A stretch of 64,000 bases of DNA, taken from assembly GCF_003966125.1 (NCBI RefSeq), contig NZ_RXMA01000002.1, positions 254,469 through 318,468 on the forward strand. Direction: 5' to 3'. This DNA comes from Azospirillum griseum (lineage in GTDB: Bacteria > Pseudomonadota > Alphaproteobacteria > Azospirillales > Azospirillaceae). The position numbers and the translations under genes were made by a program. The notes under the pieces are model-generated. The model had not been told where the DNA came from. It saw only the letters and a program-made list of their open reading frames with translations, and searched no databases. Each line of letters begins with the position of its first letter. The stretch's first letter is position 1. Shown one piece after another: positions 57,308 to 64,000 of the stretch.

Positions 57308-57358
57308 GGGGCCTTAGAAATCTGTCGATGACCGGCGATGGGCGGGCTATGTAGGGGG

Positions 57359-58537
57359 ATGAACACCACCGCCCCCTCCCCCGCCGCCATCCCCGACACC
57401 CTGGAGCTGTTCCTTGTGACCGCGCCCGGTCTGGAACCCGCCCTGTTGGCGGAGGCCCAGGAGAAGGGCTTTGCCGACGCGGTCGCCATCAAGGGCGGCG
57501 TCACCGTCAGCGGCGGTTGGCCGGAGGTGTGGCGCGCCAATCTGGAGCTGCGCGGAGCCACCCGCGTGCTCGCCCGCATCGCCTCCTTCCGCGCCCTGCA
57601 TCTGGCCCAGCTCGACAAGCGGGCGCGCCGCGTGGCCTGGGGCGACGTGCTGCGCGCCGACGTGCCGGTGCGGGTCGAGGCCTCCTGCAAGGCGTCGCGC
57701 ATCTACCACGCCGGGGCGACGGCGCAGCGGGTCGAGCGCGCCATCACCGAAACTCTGGGTGCGCCGATCTCCGACGAGGCGACGATTTGCATCAAGGTGC
57801 GGATCGACGACGATCTGTGCACCATCAGCCTCGACACCTCCGGCGAATCCCTGCACAAGCGCGGCCACAAGGACGCCATCCACAAGGCCCCGATGCGGGA
57901 GACGCTGGCCGCGCAACTGCTGCGGCTGGCCGGGTATGACGGGCGCGAACCGGTGGTCGATCCCATGTGCGGGTCGGGAACCTTCGTCATCGAAGCGGCG
58001 GAGATCGCCGCCGGTCTGCACCCCGGCCGCACCCGTGCGTTTGCCTTCGAGCAACTCGCCAGCTTCGACCCGGCGCGCTGGGAACGGATGCGCGCCACCA
58101 ACGCCGCCGTCGCGCCGAGCCAACGCTTTTACGGCAGCGACCGCGACGGCGGGGCCATCGCCATGAGCCGCGCCAACGCCGATAAGGCCGGTGTGGCCGA
58201 TTGGGTCCAGTTCGACCAGCACGCCGTCAGCGACCGCACCCGCCCCGATGGCCCGCCCGGTCTGGTCATCGTCAACCCGCCCTATGGTGCCCGCATCGGC
58301 GACGTCAAATCGCTGTTCCCGCTCTATCAGGCGCTGGGCCGCACCCTTCTGGCCCGTTTCGGCGGCTGGCGCGTCGCCATCGTGACCAGCGACGCTGCGC
58401 TGGCCCGCGCCACCGGCCTGCCCTTCGCCCCGAACCCGCTGACCTTCACCAACGGCGGCCTGCGCGTGGCGCTCTACACCACGGAGGCGCTGCCGGAAAC
58501 AGAGCCGCCGGAAAGCGCCGACGCGTCGGCGGAGTGA
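57359..58537 (+). CDS. THUMP-domain class I SAM RNA methyltransferase (RlmL-type)
   Basis: The 392-residue protein starts with a THUMP-like RNA-binding part ('LFLVTAPGLEPALLAEAQEKG') and continues to a methyltransferase with motif I 'VVDPMCGSGTFVIEAAEIA' and motif IV 'VIVNPPYGARIG'. It matches the single-domain RlmL/YpsC group that methylates 23S rRNA guanines; the exact site is not shown. The ATG at 57359 follows GTAGGGGG. The frame could start at 57338 without better support. It is separate from the CDF gene by 51 bp. Confidence 0.9.
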   Translation: MNTTAPSPAAIPDTLELFLVTAPGLEPALLAEAQEKGFADAVAIKGGVTVSGGWPEVWRANLELRGATRVLARIASFRALHLAQLDKRARRVAWGDVLRADVPVRVEASCKASRIYHAGATAQRVERAITETLGAPISDEATICIKVRIDDDLCTISLDTSGESLHKRGHKDAIHKAPMRETLAAQLLRLAGYDGREPVVDPMCGSGTFVIEAAEIAAGLHPGRTRAFAFEQLASFDPARWERMRATNAAVAPSQRFYGSDRDGGAIAMSRANADKAGVADWVQFDQHAVSDRTRPDGPPGLVIVNPPYGARIGDVKSLFPLYQALGRTLLARFGGWRVAIVTSDAALARATGLPFAPNPLTFTNGGLRVALYTTEALPETEPPESADASAE

Positions 58538-58556
58538 CGGCCACACCGTGACCGGC

Positions 58557-58612
58557 AGCCCATCGGTGCGTGCCCATTGGTGACTGCCCATTGGTGACTG
58601 CCCATTGGTGAC
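58557..58612. repeat. Tandem 14-bp repeat, 4 units
   Basis: The unit TGCCCATTGGTGAC occurs three times exactly (58571-58584, 58585-58598, 58599-58612), preceded by a divergent first unit (58557-58570). It lies between the RNA methyltransferase stop and the tRNA-Glu genes. No function is evident. Confidence 0.85.
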
Positions 58613-58770
58613 TGCTTGATAAGGACGCGTCCGAAGGGCTGCGTTCTTATCGACATCCACGCACGCAACCCGCGCACGCAAAAAGCGCGTCAAACCGCGA
58701 TCCGCCCTGTGGCGGTCCGGTCAAAGCGCTTTTTCAAATCAAAAACTTTTTGAAACACCCAAAGAAAACA

Positions 58771-58846
<76 letters not shown>

Positions 58847-58912
58847 CTCTATGTTTTCGCAAGCGGGTGGGCTTGCTCCGCAACGACCCTGCCTTCGTGC
58901 TGGTGAAGTAGG

Positions 58913-58988
<76 letters not shown>

Positions 58989-59095
58989 GTCGTTCGCGGT
59001 GACGCGCTTTTTAGAGATGACGGCGGGATCGCGCAAGCCCTTTTTTCACCGGATTCCTCTTTTTTATCAGACCGGCTGCGGCGGCCCGGTTTGGC

Positions 59096-60889
59096 TCAGG
59101 CCGAGCGCGCGGGGGCGGCGTCGTCGATCAGAAGCTGGACCGTCTCCGCCCCGTTCCAGCGGTCGATGCGCAGGATGCCCGCCAGATGGAAGGGCGCGCC
59201 CTTGGCGGTCAGCAGCGCCTGCCCCAGATCGCTGTCCAGCGCGCGGAAGGCGATGGCCTTCAACCGCCCGCCGTCGTTGCCTTGCAGGATGCAGCGGACA
59301 TGGTTGGCCCCCACCACGTCGGCGCGCACGATCCGGGCGTCGGTCACGGCAAAGCGTGGTTCGGCGTTGCCGGTCCCGTAGGGGCCGAGGGTGTTGAGCG
59401 TGCTGACCAGCCCGACCGACGCCGCCCCCACCGCCAGCGCGCCGTCCAGCTCCAGCGTCGGGACCAGCGGCATCGCCGCCATCTGCTCGCCCACCTTGGC
59501 CTCCAGAAAGGCGCGCAGCGCGTCGAGCTTGTCGCCCGCCACGGTGAAGCCCGCCGCCATGCGGTGGCCGCCCCCGGCGATCAACAGCCCTTCCTGACGG
59601 GCGGCGATGATGGCGGCCCCCAGATCGACGCCGCGCACCGACCGGCCGGACGCCTTGCCGATCACCGTGCCGTCGGGCTTCTCCTCCAGCGCGATGACGC
59701 AGGCCGGGCGGCTGTAGCGCTCCTTCAGGCGGGCGGCGACGATGCCGATGACGCCGGGGTGCCAGCCCTCCCCCGCCACGAACACCAGATCGGCGTCGCG
59801 CCCGGCCTCCGCCGCCACCCGCTCCAGCGCGTCGTCCAGCACCGCCGCCTCCACCGCGCGGCGTTCGGCGTTGTGGCCTTCCAGCCGCTGGGCCAGTTCC
59901 ATCGCTTCCAGCGGGTCGTCGGTGGACAGCAGACGGGCGCCAAGATCCGATGCCCCCACCCGCCCCCCGGCGTTCACGCGCGGCCCCAGCACGTAACCGG
60001 CGTGGTAGGCGTCGGGCGTGTCCTTCACCCCCGCCACGTCGGACAGGGCGGCGAGGCCAGGGTTGCCGCGCCGCGCCATCACCTTCAGCCCCTGGGCCAC
60101 CAACGCGCGGTTCAGCCCGGTCAGCGGAACCACGTCGCACACGGTGCCGAGCGCGACCAGATCCAGCCACTCCATCAGGTTGGGTTCGGGGCGGTCGGCG
60201 TAATGGCCGCTCTGCCGCAGCAGCCGGTTCACCGCCACCACGGTGATGAAGGTGACGCCCGCCGCGCACAGCGTGCGGTAAGTTCCGTCCTCGTCCAGCC
60301 GGTTGGGGTTGACCAGCGCCACCGCCGGGGGCAGATGCGGTTCAGCGGCGTGGTGATCCAACACCACGACATCCAGCCCGGCCCCCGCCGCCGCCTCCAG
60401 CGCGGCAAAGGCCGACACGCCGCAATCGACCGTCACCACCAGCCCGATCCCTTCGGCCTTCAGCCGCAGCAGGGCGGGCGCGTTGGGGCCGTAGCCCTCG
60501 GCGATGCGGTCGGGGACATAGACGCGCAGTTCCGACCCGACGGCGCGGAAGAAGCGGCGCAGCAGCGCGGCGGAGGTCGCGCCATCGACGTCGTAATCGC
60601 CAAACACCGCCACCGGTTCGCCCGCGCGGATGGCCTGCGCGATGCGCGTGGCCGCCGCGTCCATGTCGCGGAAGCGCGAGGGTTCCGGCAGCAGGGTTTT
60701 CAGGCGCGGGTTCAGAAAGTTGTCGCACGCCTCATCGGTCACGCCGCGCGCGGTCAGCACCCGCGCGACGATCTCCGGCAGCCCGCGCCCCTGCGCCAGC
60801 GCCAACGCCTGCCGTTCATCGCAGGGGCGGGCCTGCCAGCGCTTGCCCGACAAGGAATGCGAGACGTTCAGAAAGGCGGCATCGGTCAT
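59096..60889 (-). CDS. recJ: Single-stranded-DNA exonuclease RecJ
   Basis: RecJ degrades single-stranded DNA 5'-3' in recombination and repair. The 597-residue protein has the DHH motifs 'VFGDYDVDGATSAALL' (Asp98, Asp100, Asp102) and 'VVLDHHAAEPHLP' (Asp178, His179, His180), then 'GGGHRMAAGFTV' of the DHHA1 domain and the OB-fold C-terminal part. The ATG at 60889 gives 'MTDAAFLNVSHSLSGKRW'. The upstream gap to the lipoprotein gene is 84 bp. Confidence 0.96.
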   Translation of the reverse strand: MTDAAFLNVSHSLSGKRWQARPCDERQALALAQGRGLPEIVARVLTARGVTDEACDNFLNPRLKTLLPEPSRFRDMDAAATRIAQAIRAGEPVAVFGDYDVDGATSAALLRRFFRAVGSELRVYVPDRIAEGYGPNAPALLRLKAEGIGLVVTVDCGVSAFAALEAAAGAGLDVVVLDHHAAEPHLPPAVALVNPNRLDEDGTYRTLCAAGVTFITVVAVNRLLRQSGHYADRPEPNLMEWLDLVALGTVCDVVPLTGLNRALVAQGLKVMARRGNPGLAALSDVAGVKDTPDAYHAGYVLGPRVNAGGRVGASDLGARLLSTDDPLEAMELAQRLEGHNAERRAVEAAVLDDALERVAAEAGRDADLVFVAGEGWHPGVIGIVAARLKERYSRPACVIALEEKPDGTVIGKASGRSVRGVDLGAAIIAARQEGLLIAGGGHRMAAGFTVAGDKLDALRAFLEAKVGEQMAAMPLVPTLELDGALAVGAASVGLVSTLNTLGPYGTGNAEPRFAVTDARIVRADVVGANHVRCILQGNDGGRLKAIAFRALDSDLGQALLTAKGAPFHLAGILRIDRWNGAETVQLLIDDAAPARSA

Positions 60890-60973
60890 GATCGGCTTCG
60901 GCGTGGTGATGGAATGGAACGCGCCAAGCCATAGCAGACAAACACCGCCCGCGCACGGCAACAGCCGATGCGG

Positions 60974-62452
60974 TCAGTGGGAATCGCTGCCCCGTCCAGA
61001 CGCACCAAAGCCGCCCGTCGGCGATCCGCCGGGCGGCCCTGCTGGCCCCAGTGGCCCACCCGGTCCTCCGGGTGGTCCGCCGGGACCGAGACTTCCCACA
61101 TTGGGGCCTGCGGGACCCAGCCCGCCGGGTGGCCCCCCTGGACTGCCGGGACCGGACACCCCCGCCCCGGAGGTGTCTCCGGGGGAGGTGCCACCACGCC
61201 CCAAATCCCCGCGTCCAAAATCCCCGCGTCCAAAACCACCCCCGCCCCAGGCACCGCCCATCCCACCGGATGGCGCGGATGGAGCGAACACCCCGGTTGG
61301 GGAGGGCATCGACGCCCCATCGGGTGCATCGGCCGCGCGATTGCCATCCACCCGACCGTCATACGCGCGCCCCGCCGGGTGATCCGGTGCCGCCAGCCCC
61401 GAGACTCCCGCACCGGGTCCAGGCCCGCCCGGTCCCCGCATCGCACCAAACCCGTCGCCGATAGCCGCCGCGCGACCAAACTCCGCCGCGCGGGCGGCGG
61501 GATCCCCACCGGTGGCTTCCCGTCCGCCAAGTCCCGGCGCACCAAAGGCCCGGCTGCCGCCGCCGTCACCGGACCCGCGACGGTCCAGCAGACTGTCGAT
61601 GACGATCCGGCTGCCTGTTGCAAACGGCGCGATGGACGCGGCGTCCACCGGCAGTTCCGCCGCCAGCGCGTCCAGAGCGTCGGCATAGGTTTCCACCGAC
61701 AGGGTGGACACGGCCGGACCGAACGGGTTGACCGGATCCAGCGCCACGCTCGACGCCACGCCCAACCGCGTTCCAGCGACACGCAGGGTGCGGCCAAGGG
61801 GTTTCACCAGCGCGTCGGCCTCACCCGCCGCCGCTCCCGACCGTCCAACCATCAGACCGGCCACGCGCAGCCGACCGGACTCGGCCATCTCCAACCGACC
61901 GCGCAGCACCCAACCGCGCGACGACGCCCAGGGGTCGATCCGACCGGCGACGATCACGCCGTCCAGGCGGCGCAGACCCGACACCGCCACCCACGCCCCA
62001 ACGCTCAACCGGTCGCGGTCCAGCGCGTCGGTGGCGTCGATCCGCTGCCCCAGCACCACCGCCCCGCCCTGCACCAACCGTTCGACCGGTCCGGCAACGG
62101 CGTAACGCACCTCAATGCGGCGGGCCGACAGGCCGGTCGGTCCGGTCGCCGCCGCCGTCACCGCCAGAACCTGCCCGATCCGCACATCCTGAACGCGGGC
62201 ACCCTGCCCTTCAATCCGCACCGGGGTGTCCGGCGGCACATCAACCCGCAAGCCATTGACCCAGATGCTGCCGAAAGCGGTGACGGTGCCAACGATGCCG
62301 GTCCCACCGATGCCACGATCGGCCACACCGATGCCGGTGCCGCCGATGCCGCGATCGGCGTGGCGGGGCGTGAACACACCATCGGTGCAGGCCGCGATCA
62401 ACAGCAGCAGCGCCAGCGCCCACGACGCCAAGGGAAGCTTGCCGCGTGTCAC
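60974..62452 (-). CDS. Lipoprotein with DUF5666-like repeats and collagen-like tail
   Basis: The 492-residue protein starts at a GTG (62452) that overlaps the preceding stop by 4 bp (GTGA). It has a lipoprotein signal 'ALALLLLIAAC', with lipidation at Cys22. The next part carries a 12-residue duplication, DRGIGGTGIGVA. Residues ~45-230 have repeated DUF5666-type beta units ('GTVTAFGSIWVNGLRVDV', 'RGRLEMAESGRLRVAG'). The C-terminal ~180 residues are Gly/Pro/Ser-rich and collagen-like in places (GPGGPPGGPGGPLGPAGPP). Such proteins probably sit on the outer face of the cell. It is coupled to the DUF6502 gene. Confidence 0.78.
   Translation of the reverse strand: MTRGKLPLASWALALLLLIAACTDGVFTPRHADRGIGGTGIGVADRGIGGTGIVGTVTAFGSIWVNGLRVDVPPDTPVRIEGQGARVQDVRIGQVLAVTAAATGPTGLSARRIEVRYAVAGPVERLVQGGAVVLGQRIDATDALDRDRLSVGAWVAVSGLRRLDGVIVAGRIDPWASSRGWVLRGRLEMAESGRLRVAGLMVGRSGAAAGEADALVKPLGRTLRVAGTRLGVASSVALDPVNPFGPAVSTLSVETYADALDALAAELPVDAASIAPFATGSRIVIDSLLDRRGSGDGGGSRAFGAPGLGGREATGGDPAARAAEFGRAAAIGDGFGAMRGPGGPGPGAGVSGLAAPDHPAGRAYDGRVDGNRAADAPDGASMPSPTGVFAPSAPSGGMGGAWGGGGFGRGDFGRGDLGRGGTSPGDTSGAGVSGPGSPGGPPGGLGPAGPNVGSLGPGGPPGGPGGPLGPAGPPGGSPTGGFGASGRGSDSH
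62293..62359. repeat. 36-bp direct repeat inside the lipoprotein gene
   Basis: Two near-identical 31-nt blocks (62293-62323 and 62329-62359), differing at a few third positions, lie 36 bp apart. They encode the duplicated DRGIGGTGIG unit and point to a recent in-frame duplication. Confidence 0.75.
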
Positions 62453-63339
62453 GCCTTGCCCCCATCGGTCGCCGCCTCAGGTTCGACCGGGCGCGCGCCG
62501 TCGTCGGCGCTGAAGGAATAGAGACCGGCGGTGAAACGGTGGATGGCCGCATCCTGGCCCTCGTCCCGGGCGGCCAGATCGGTGGCAAGACGGTTCAGGT
62601 GGATCAGCATCGCCATGCCGACCTCTTCCATCTCCCGCCGCAGCGTCGACACCGAATCAGCGGTCAGACCGTCATGGAACATCGCCCGCTCCAGGAAGGG
62701 GGGTCCCCCTCCCGCCAGATTGTGCCCGGCCGCTGCCAGATGGTCGGCCAGATTCCGCCCGTAATAGTACGACAGCTTGTCGATGTCACCACGCGGAACG
62801 TGGGCGGCAACCAAAAGTTCCAGCAGGCCATCGGCCCGTTCGCGCACCAGACCGGCGTGCAGCAGCTCATCCAGCAGGACACGGGGGCGGATGTCCTTGC
62901 TCACCCCCGTCACCAGCGATTCGAAAGACACGTCTCCCGCTGCACCGGACGCGCGGGGCAGCGGGCGCGGCGATCCGTCGGCATCCCGGTAATCATCATG
63001 CCCCAGCCACAGCCCCAACACCTGCGCGCCCAAGGATGGGGCGGTGGCCGCCACCGCCTCCGCCGTTGGGGTGGCGGTGCGCAGTTGGCTCACGTCCTTG
63101 CGGTGCACCCCGGTCAACAGCGTGATCCGGCTGTCGCTCATCGGCTTGCCGGGCAACCCGAAATCCCGCTCCGCCACCTCGACATACACCGCCTTCACCA
63201 ACCCCGACAGCATCGGCCAGGAGATGCCGAAGCCGATCAGGGTCCGCACCAACGGAACCAGCACCCGGCGCACCGCCGCGATCACCGCCGGGGGCGGTGC
63301 CGTGTGCGGTGCCCCCCCGGAACGGGGCGGCGGTGGCAT
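62449..63339 (-). CDS. DUF6502-like protein, possible regulator
   Basis: The protein has the features I associate with DUF6502: 'LVPLVRTLIGFGISWPMLSGLVKAVYVEVAERDFG' in pieces (LVRTLIGFGISW, VYVEVAERDF), and 'SDSRITLLTGVHRKDVSQLR', which resembles a helix-turn-helix. The start is uncertain. A GTG at 63441 gives 330 residues, but the first ~34 are low-complexity and would contain the palindrome at 63415-63431; I chose the ATG at 63339 (296 residues). Neither has a strong ribosome site. It is coupled to the lipoprotein gene and diverges from an ABC transporter gene. It may bind the paired palindromes between them. Confidence 0.72.
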   Translation of the reverse strand: MPPPPRSGGAPHTAPPPAVIAAVRRVLVPLVRTLIGFGISWPMLSGLVKAVYVEVAERDFGLPGKPMSDSRITLLTGVHRKDVSQLRTATPTAEAVAATAPSLGAQVLGLWLGHDDYRDADGSPRPLPRASGAAGDVSFESLVTGVSKDIRPRVLLDELLHAGLVRERADGLLELLVAAHVPRGDIDKLSYYYGRNLADHLAAAGHNLAGGGPPFLERAMFHDGLTADSVSTLRREMEEVGMAMLIHLNRLATDLAARDEGQDAAIHRFTAGLYSFSADDGARPVEPEAATDGGKA

Positions 63340-63414
63340 ATCGGGCGGTTGCGGTGACACGGGGCGGAATGACTCGATCTGGTCGGGCGCGAGCGGCAGC
63401 GCCGCAGCGACGCC

Positions 63415-63431
63415 GTGGGAGATTTGCCCAC
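63415..63431. promoter_or_regulatory. GTGGGA-type palindrome, site 1
   Basis: GTGGGAGATTTGCCCAC, an imperfect palindrome (GTGGG...CCCAC arms). It matches site 2 (63475-63491) in 15 of 17 positions, with centres 60 bp apart. It is a likely operator of a dimeric regulator, just upstream of the DUF6502 gene. Confidence 0.6.
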
Positions 63432-63474
63432 AATAACGCACTCACCAGGAAAGGGAATGGAGATTCCGCTTGTC

Positions 63475-63491
63475 GTGGGAAATTTTCCCAC
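63475..63491. promoter_or_regulatory. GTGGGA-type palindrome, site 2
   Basis: GTGGGAAATTTTCCCAC, part of a 9-bp inverted repeat (CGTGGGAAA-T-TTTCCCACG, 63474-63492). It lies ~33 bp before the ABC transporter start at 63525, so a bound protein could block or activate it. It pairs with site 1 at 63415-63431. Confidence 0.65.
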
Positions 63492-63524
63492 GCATGATGA
63501 TCCGGTCGATGGGGATGCCTGTCC

Positions 63525-64000
63525 ATGACGTCCCGTTCCCCCACCCGTCCGACCAAGAGCGTGCCAATGGCTTCGCAACCCTCCCCCCACCTCGCCGCCC
63601 TGTGGCCCACCGTCCGCCAGCCATTGACGGGGGCCGCGCTGCTGGGGACCCTGGCGAATCTGCTGACGGTGGCGGCCCCATTCGCCACCACCCTGGCCTA
63701 TGGCGCGCTGACGGCGGGGGACGGCATGACCGCGCCGCTGCTGATCGCGCTGCTGGCCTTGGCGGCCTACGCGCTTCACACCCTGCTGTGGGTGGCCCGC
63801 GCCCGCCTGCTGGTGCGCGCCGGGCGCAATCTGGGAACGGCGCTGACCGACCGCTTCAGCGAAGCCGAACGGGCTGACGCGCGCGGCCCGTTCACCTCTG
63901 ATTCCGTAGGCCTGACCCAGCGTTACCGGGATTTGACGGCGGTGCGCCGTTTCCTGACCAGCCCGCTGGTCGGCCCGCTGCTCGATACCCCGTGGCTGGT
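63525..64000 (+). CDS. Type I secretion system permease/ATPase, 5' part
   Basis: Only the first ~158 codons are in the window. The N-terminal part has two hydrophobic helices ('TGAALLGTLANLLTVAAPFA' and 'APLLIALLALAAYALHTLLW') and 'RYRDLTAVRRFLTSPLVGPL' with 'LLDTPWL', the pattern of PrtD/HlyB-type ABC exporters just before the transmembrane core. The ATG at 63525 was taken; another ATG is at 63567. It would export a C-terminally tagged protein with a membrane-fusion protein and TolC. It diverges from the DUF6502 gene. Confidence 0.82.
   Translation, partial: MTSRSPTRPTKSVPMASQPSPHLAALWPTVRQPLTGAALLGTLANLLTVAAPFATTLAYGALTAGDGMTAPLLIALLALAAYALHTLLWVARARLLVRAGRNLGTALTDRFSEAERADARGPFTSDSVGLTQRYRDLTAVRRFLTSPLVGPLLDTPWL

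Noticed and set aside
58557..58612. Short tandem repeat as a CRISPR array
   Set aside because: Units are 14 bp with no spacers between them and there are no cas genes in the window.

Overview
The window is chromosomal DNA of about 68% GC from an alphaproteobacterium. The most likely group is the Rhodospirillales/Azospirillum relatives. The case rests on gene order (radA-cvpA-purF-SDR, uvrC-pgsA-molybdopterin genes, gyrA-coaD, mfd-sdhE), a NADH-type FabI, a full urease operon and several chemoreceptors. There is no phage, no recognisable transposase and no CRISPR array. Most genes are compact, and many neighbouring genes share 4-bp ATGA-type start/stop overlaps.

Layout. 0-4 kb: a DUF2000 gene with an AraC regulator, serB, a bacteriohemerythrin and fabI. 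4.2-9.7 kb: urease operon ureA-ureB-ureC-murI-ureE-ureF-ureG on the minus strand, with a glutamate racemase inside it and no ureD. 9.7-11.1 kb: an AT-richer stretch with one alpha/beta-hydrolase gene that looks acquired. 11-16.3 kb: metY, a CoA-binding protein, an enoyl-CoA-hydratase-like protein and a multi-PAS histidine kinase. 16.5-22.3 kb: moaE, moaD, moeA, a HAD phosphatase, mobB, pgsA and uvrC. 22.8-32 kb: two SDRs, small unknown genes, purF, cvpA, radA, a GNAT protein and an ATPase-GNAT fusion. 32-33.6 kb: map and a NUDIX hydrolase.

33.6-38.7 kb is the most interesting block. An ECF sigma factor and its membrane anti-sigma factor lie divergent from five co-oriented genes: a Tat-exported ferritin-like protein, a periplasmic cytochrome c, a DUF3034 protein, a secreted truncated globin and an esterase. 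Both divergent promoters carry the same two-part motif, CGCATCCA-N12/13-GGACGTAAGGG. This suggests a self-regulated, sigma-driven envelope heme/iron or redox stress system.

39-50 kb holds a globin-coupled chemoreceptor, tRNA-Lys, coaD, gyrA, a MATE exporter, an FkbM methyltransferase and a second chemoreceptor with a NIT-like sensor and a C-terminal PilZ domain. 49.6-57.3 kb holds a HEAT/ACT fusion, mfd, sdhE, a guanidine-II (mini-ykkC) riboswitch ahead of an SMR guanidinium exporter, osmC, a small secreted protein and a zinc CDF transporter. 57.3-64 kb holds an RNA methyltransferase, two identical tRNA-Glu genes, recJ, a DUF5666 lipoprotein with a collagen-like tail, a DUF6502 protein and the start of a type I secretion ABC transporter. 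The last two diverge around a pair of GTGGGA-type palindromes.

All identifications come from reading the sequence and remembered family features. No database search was run.
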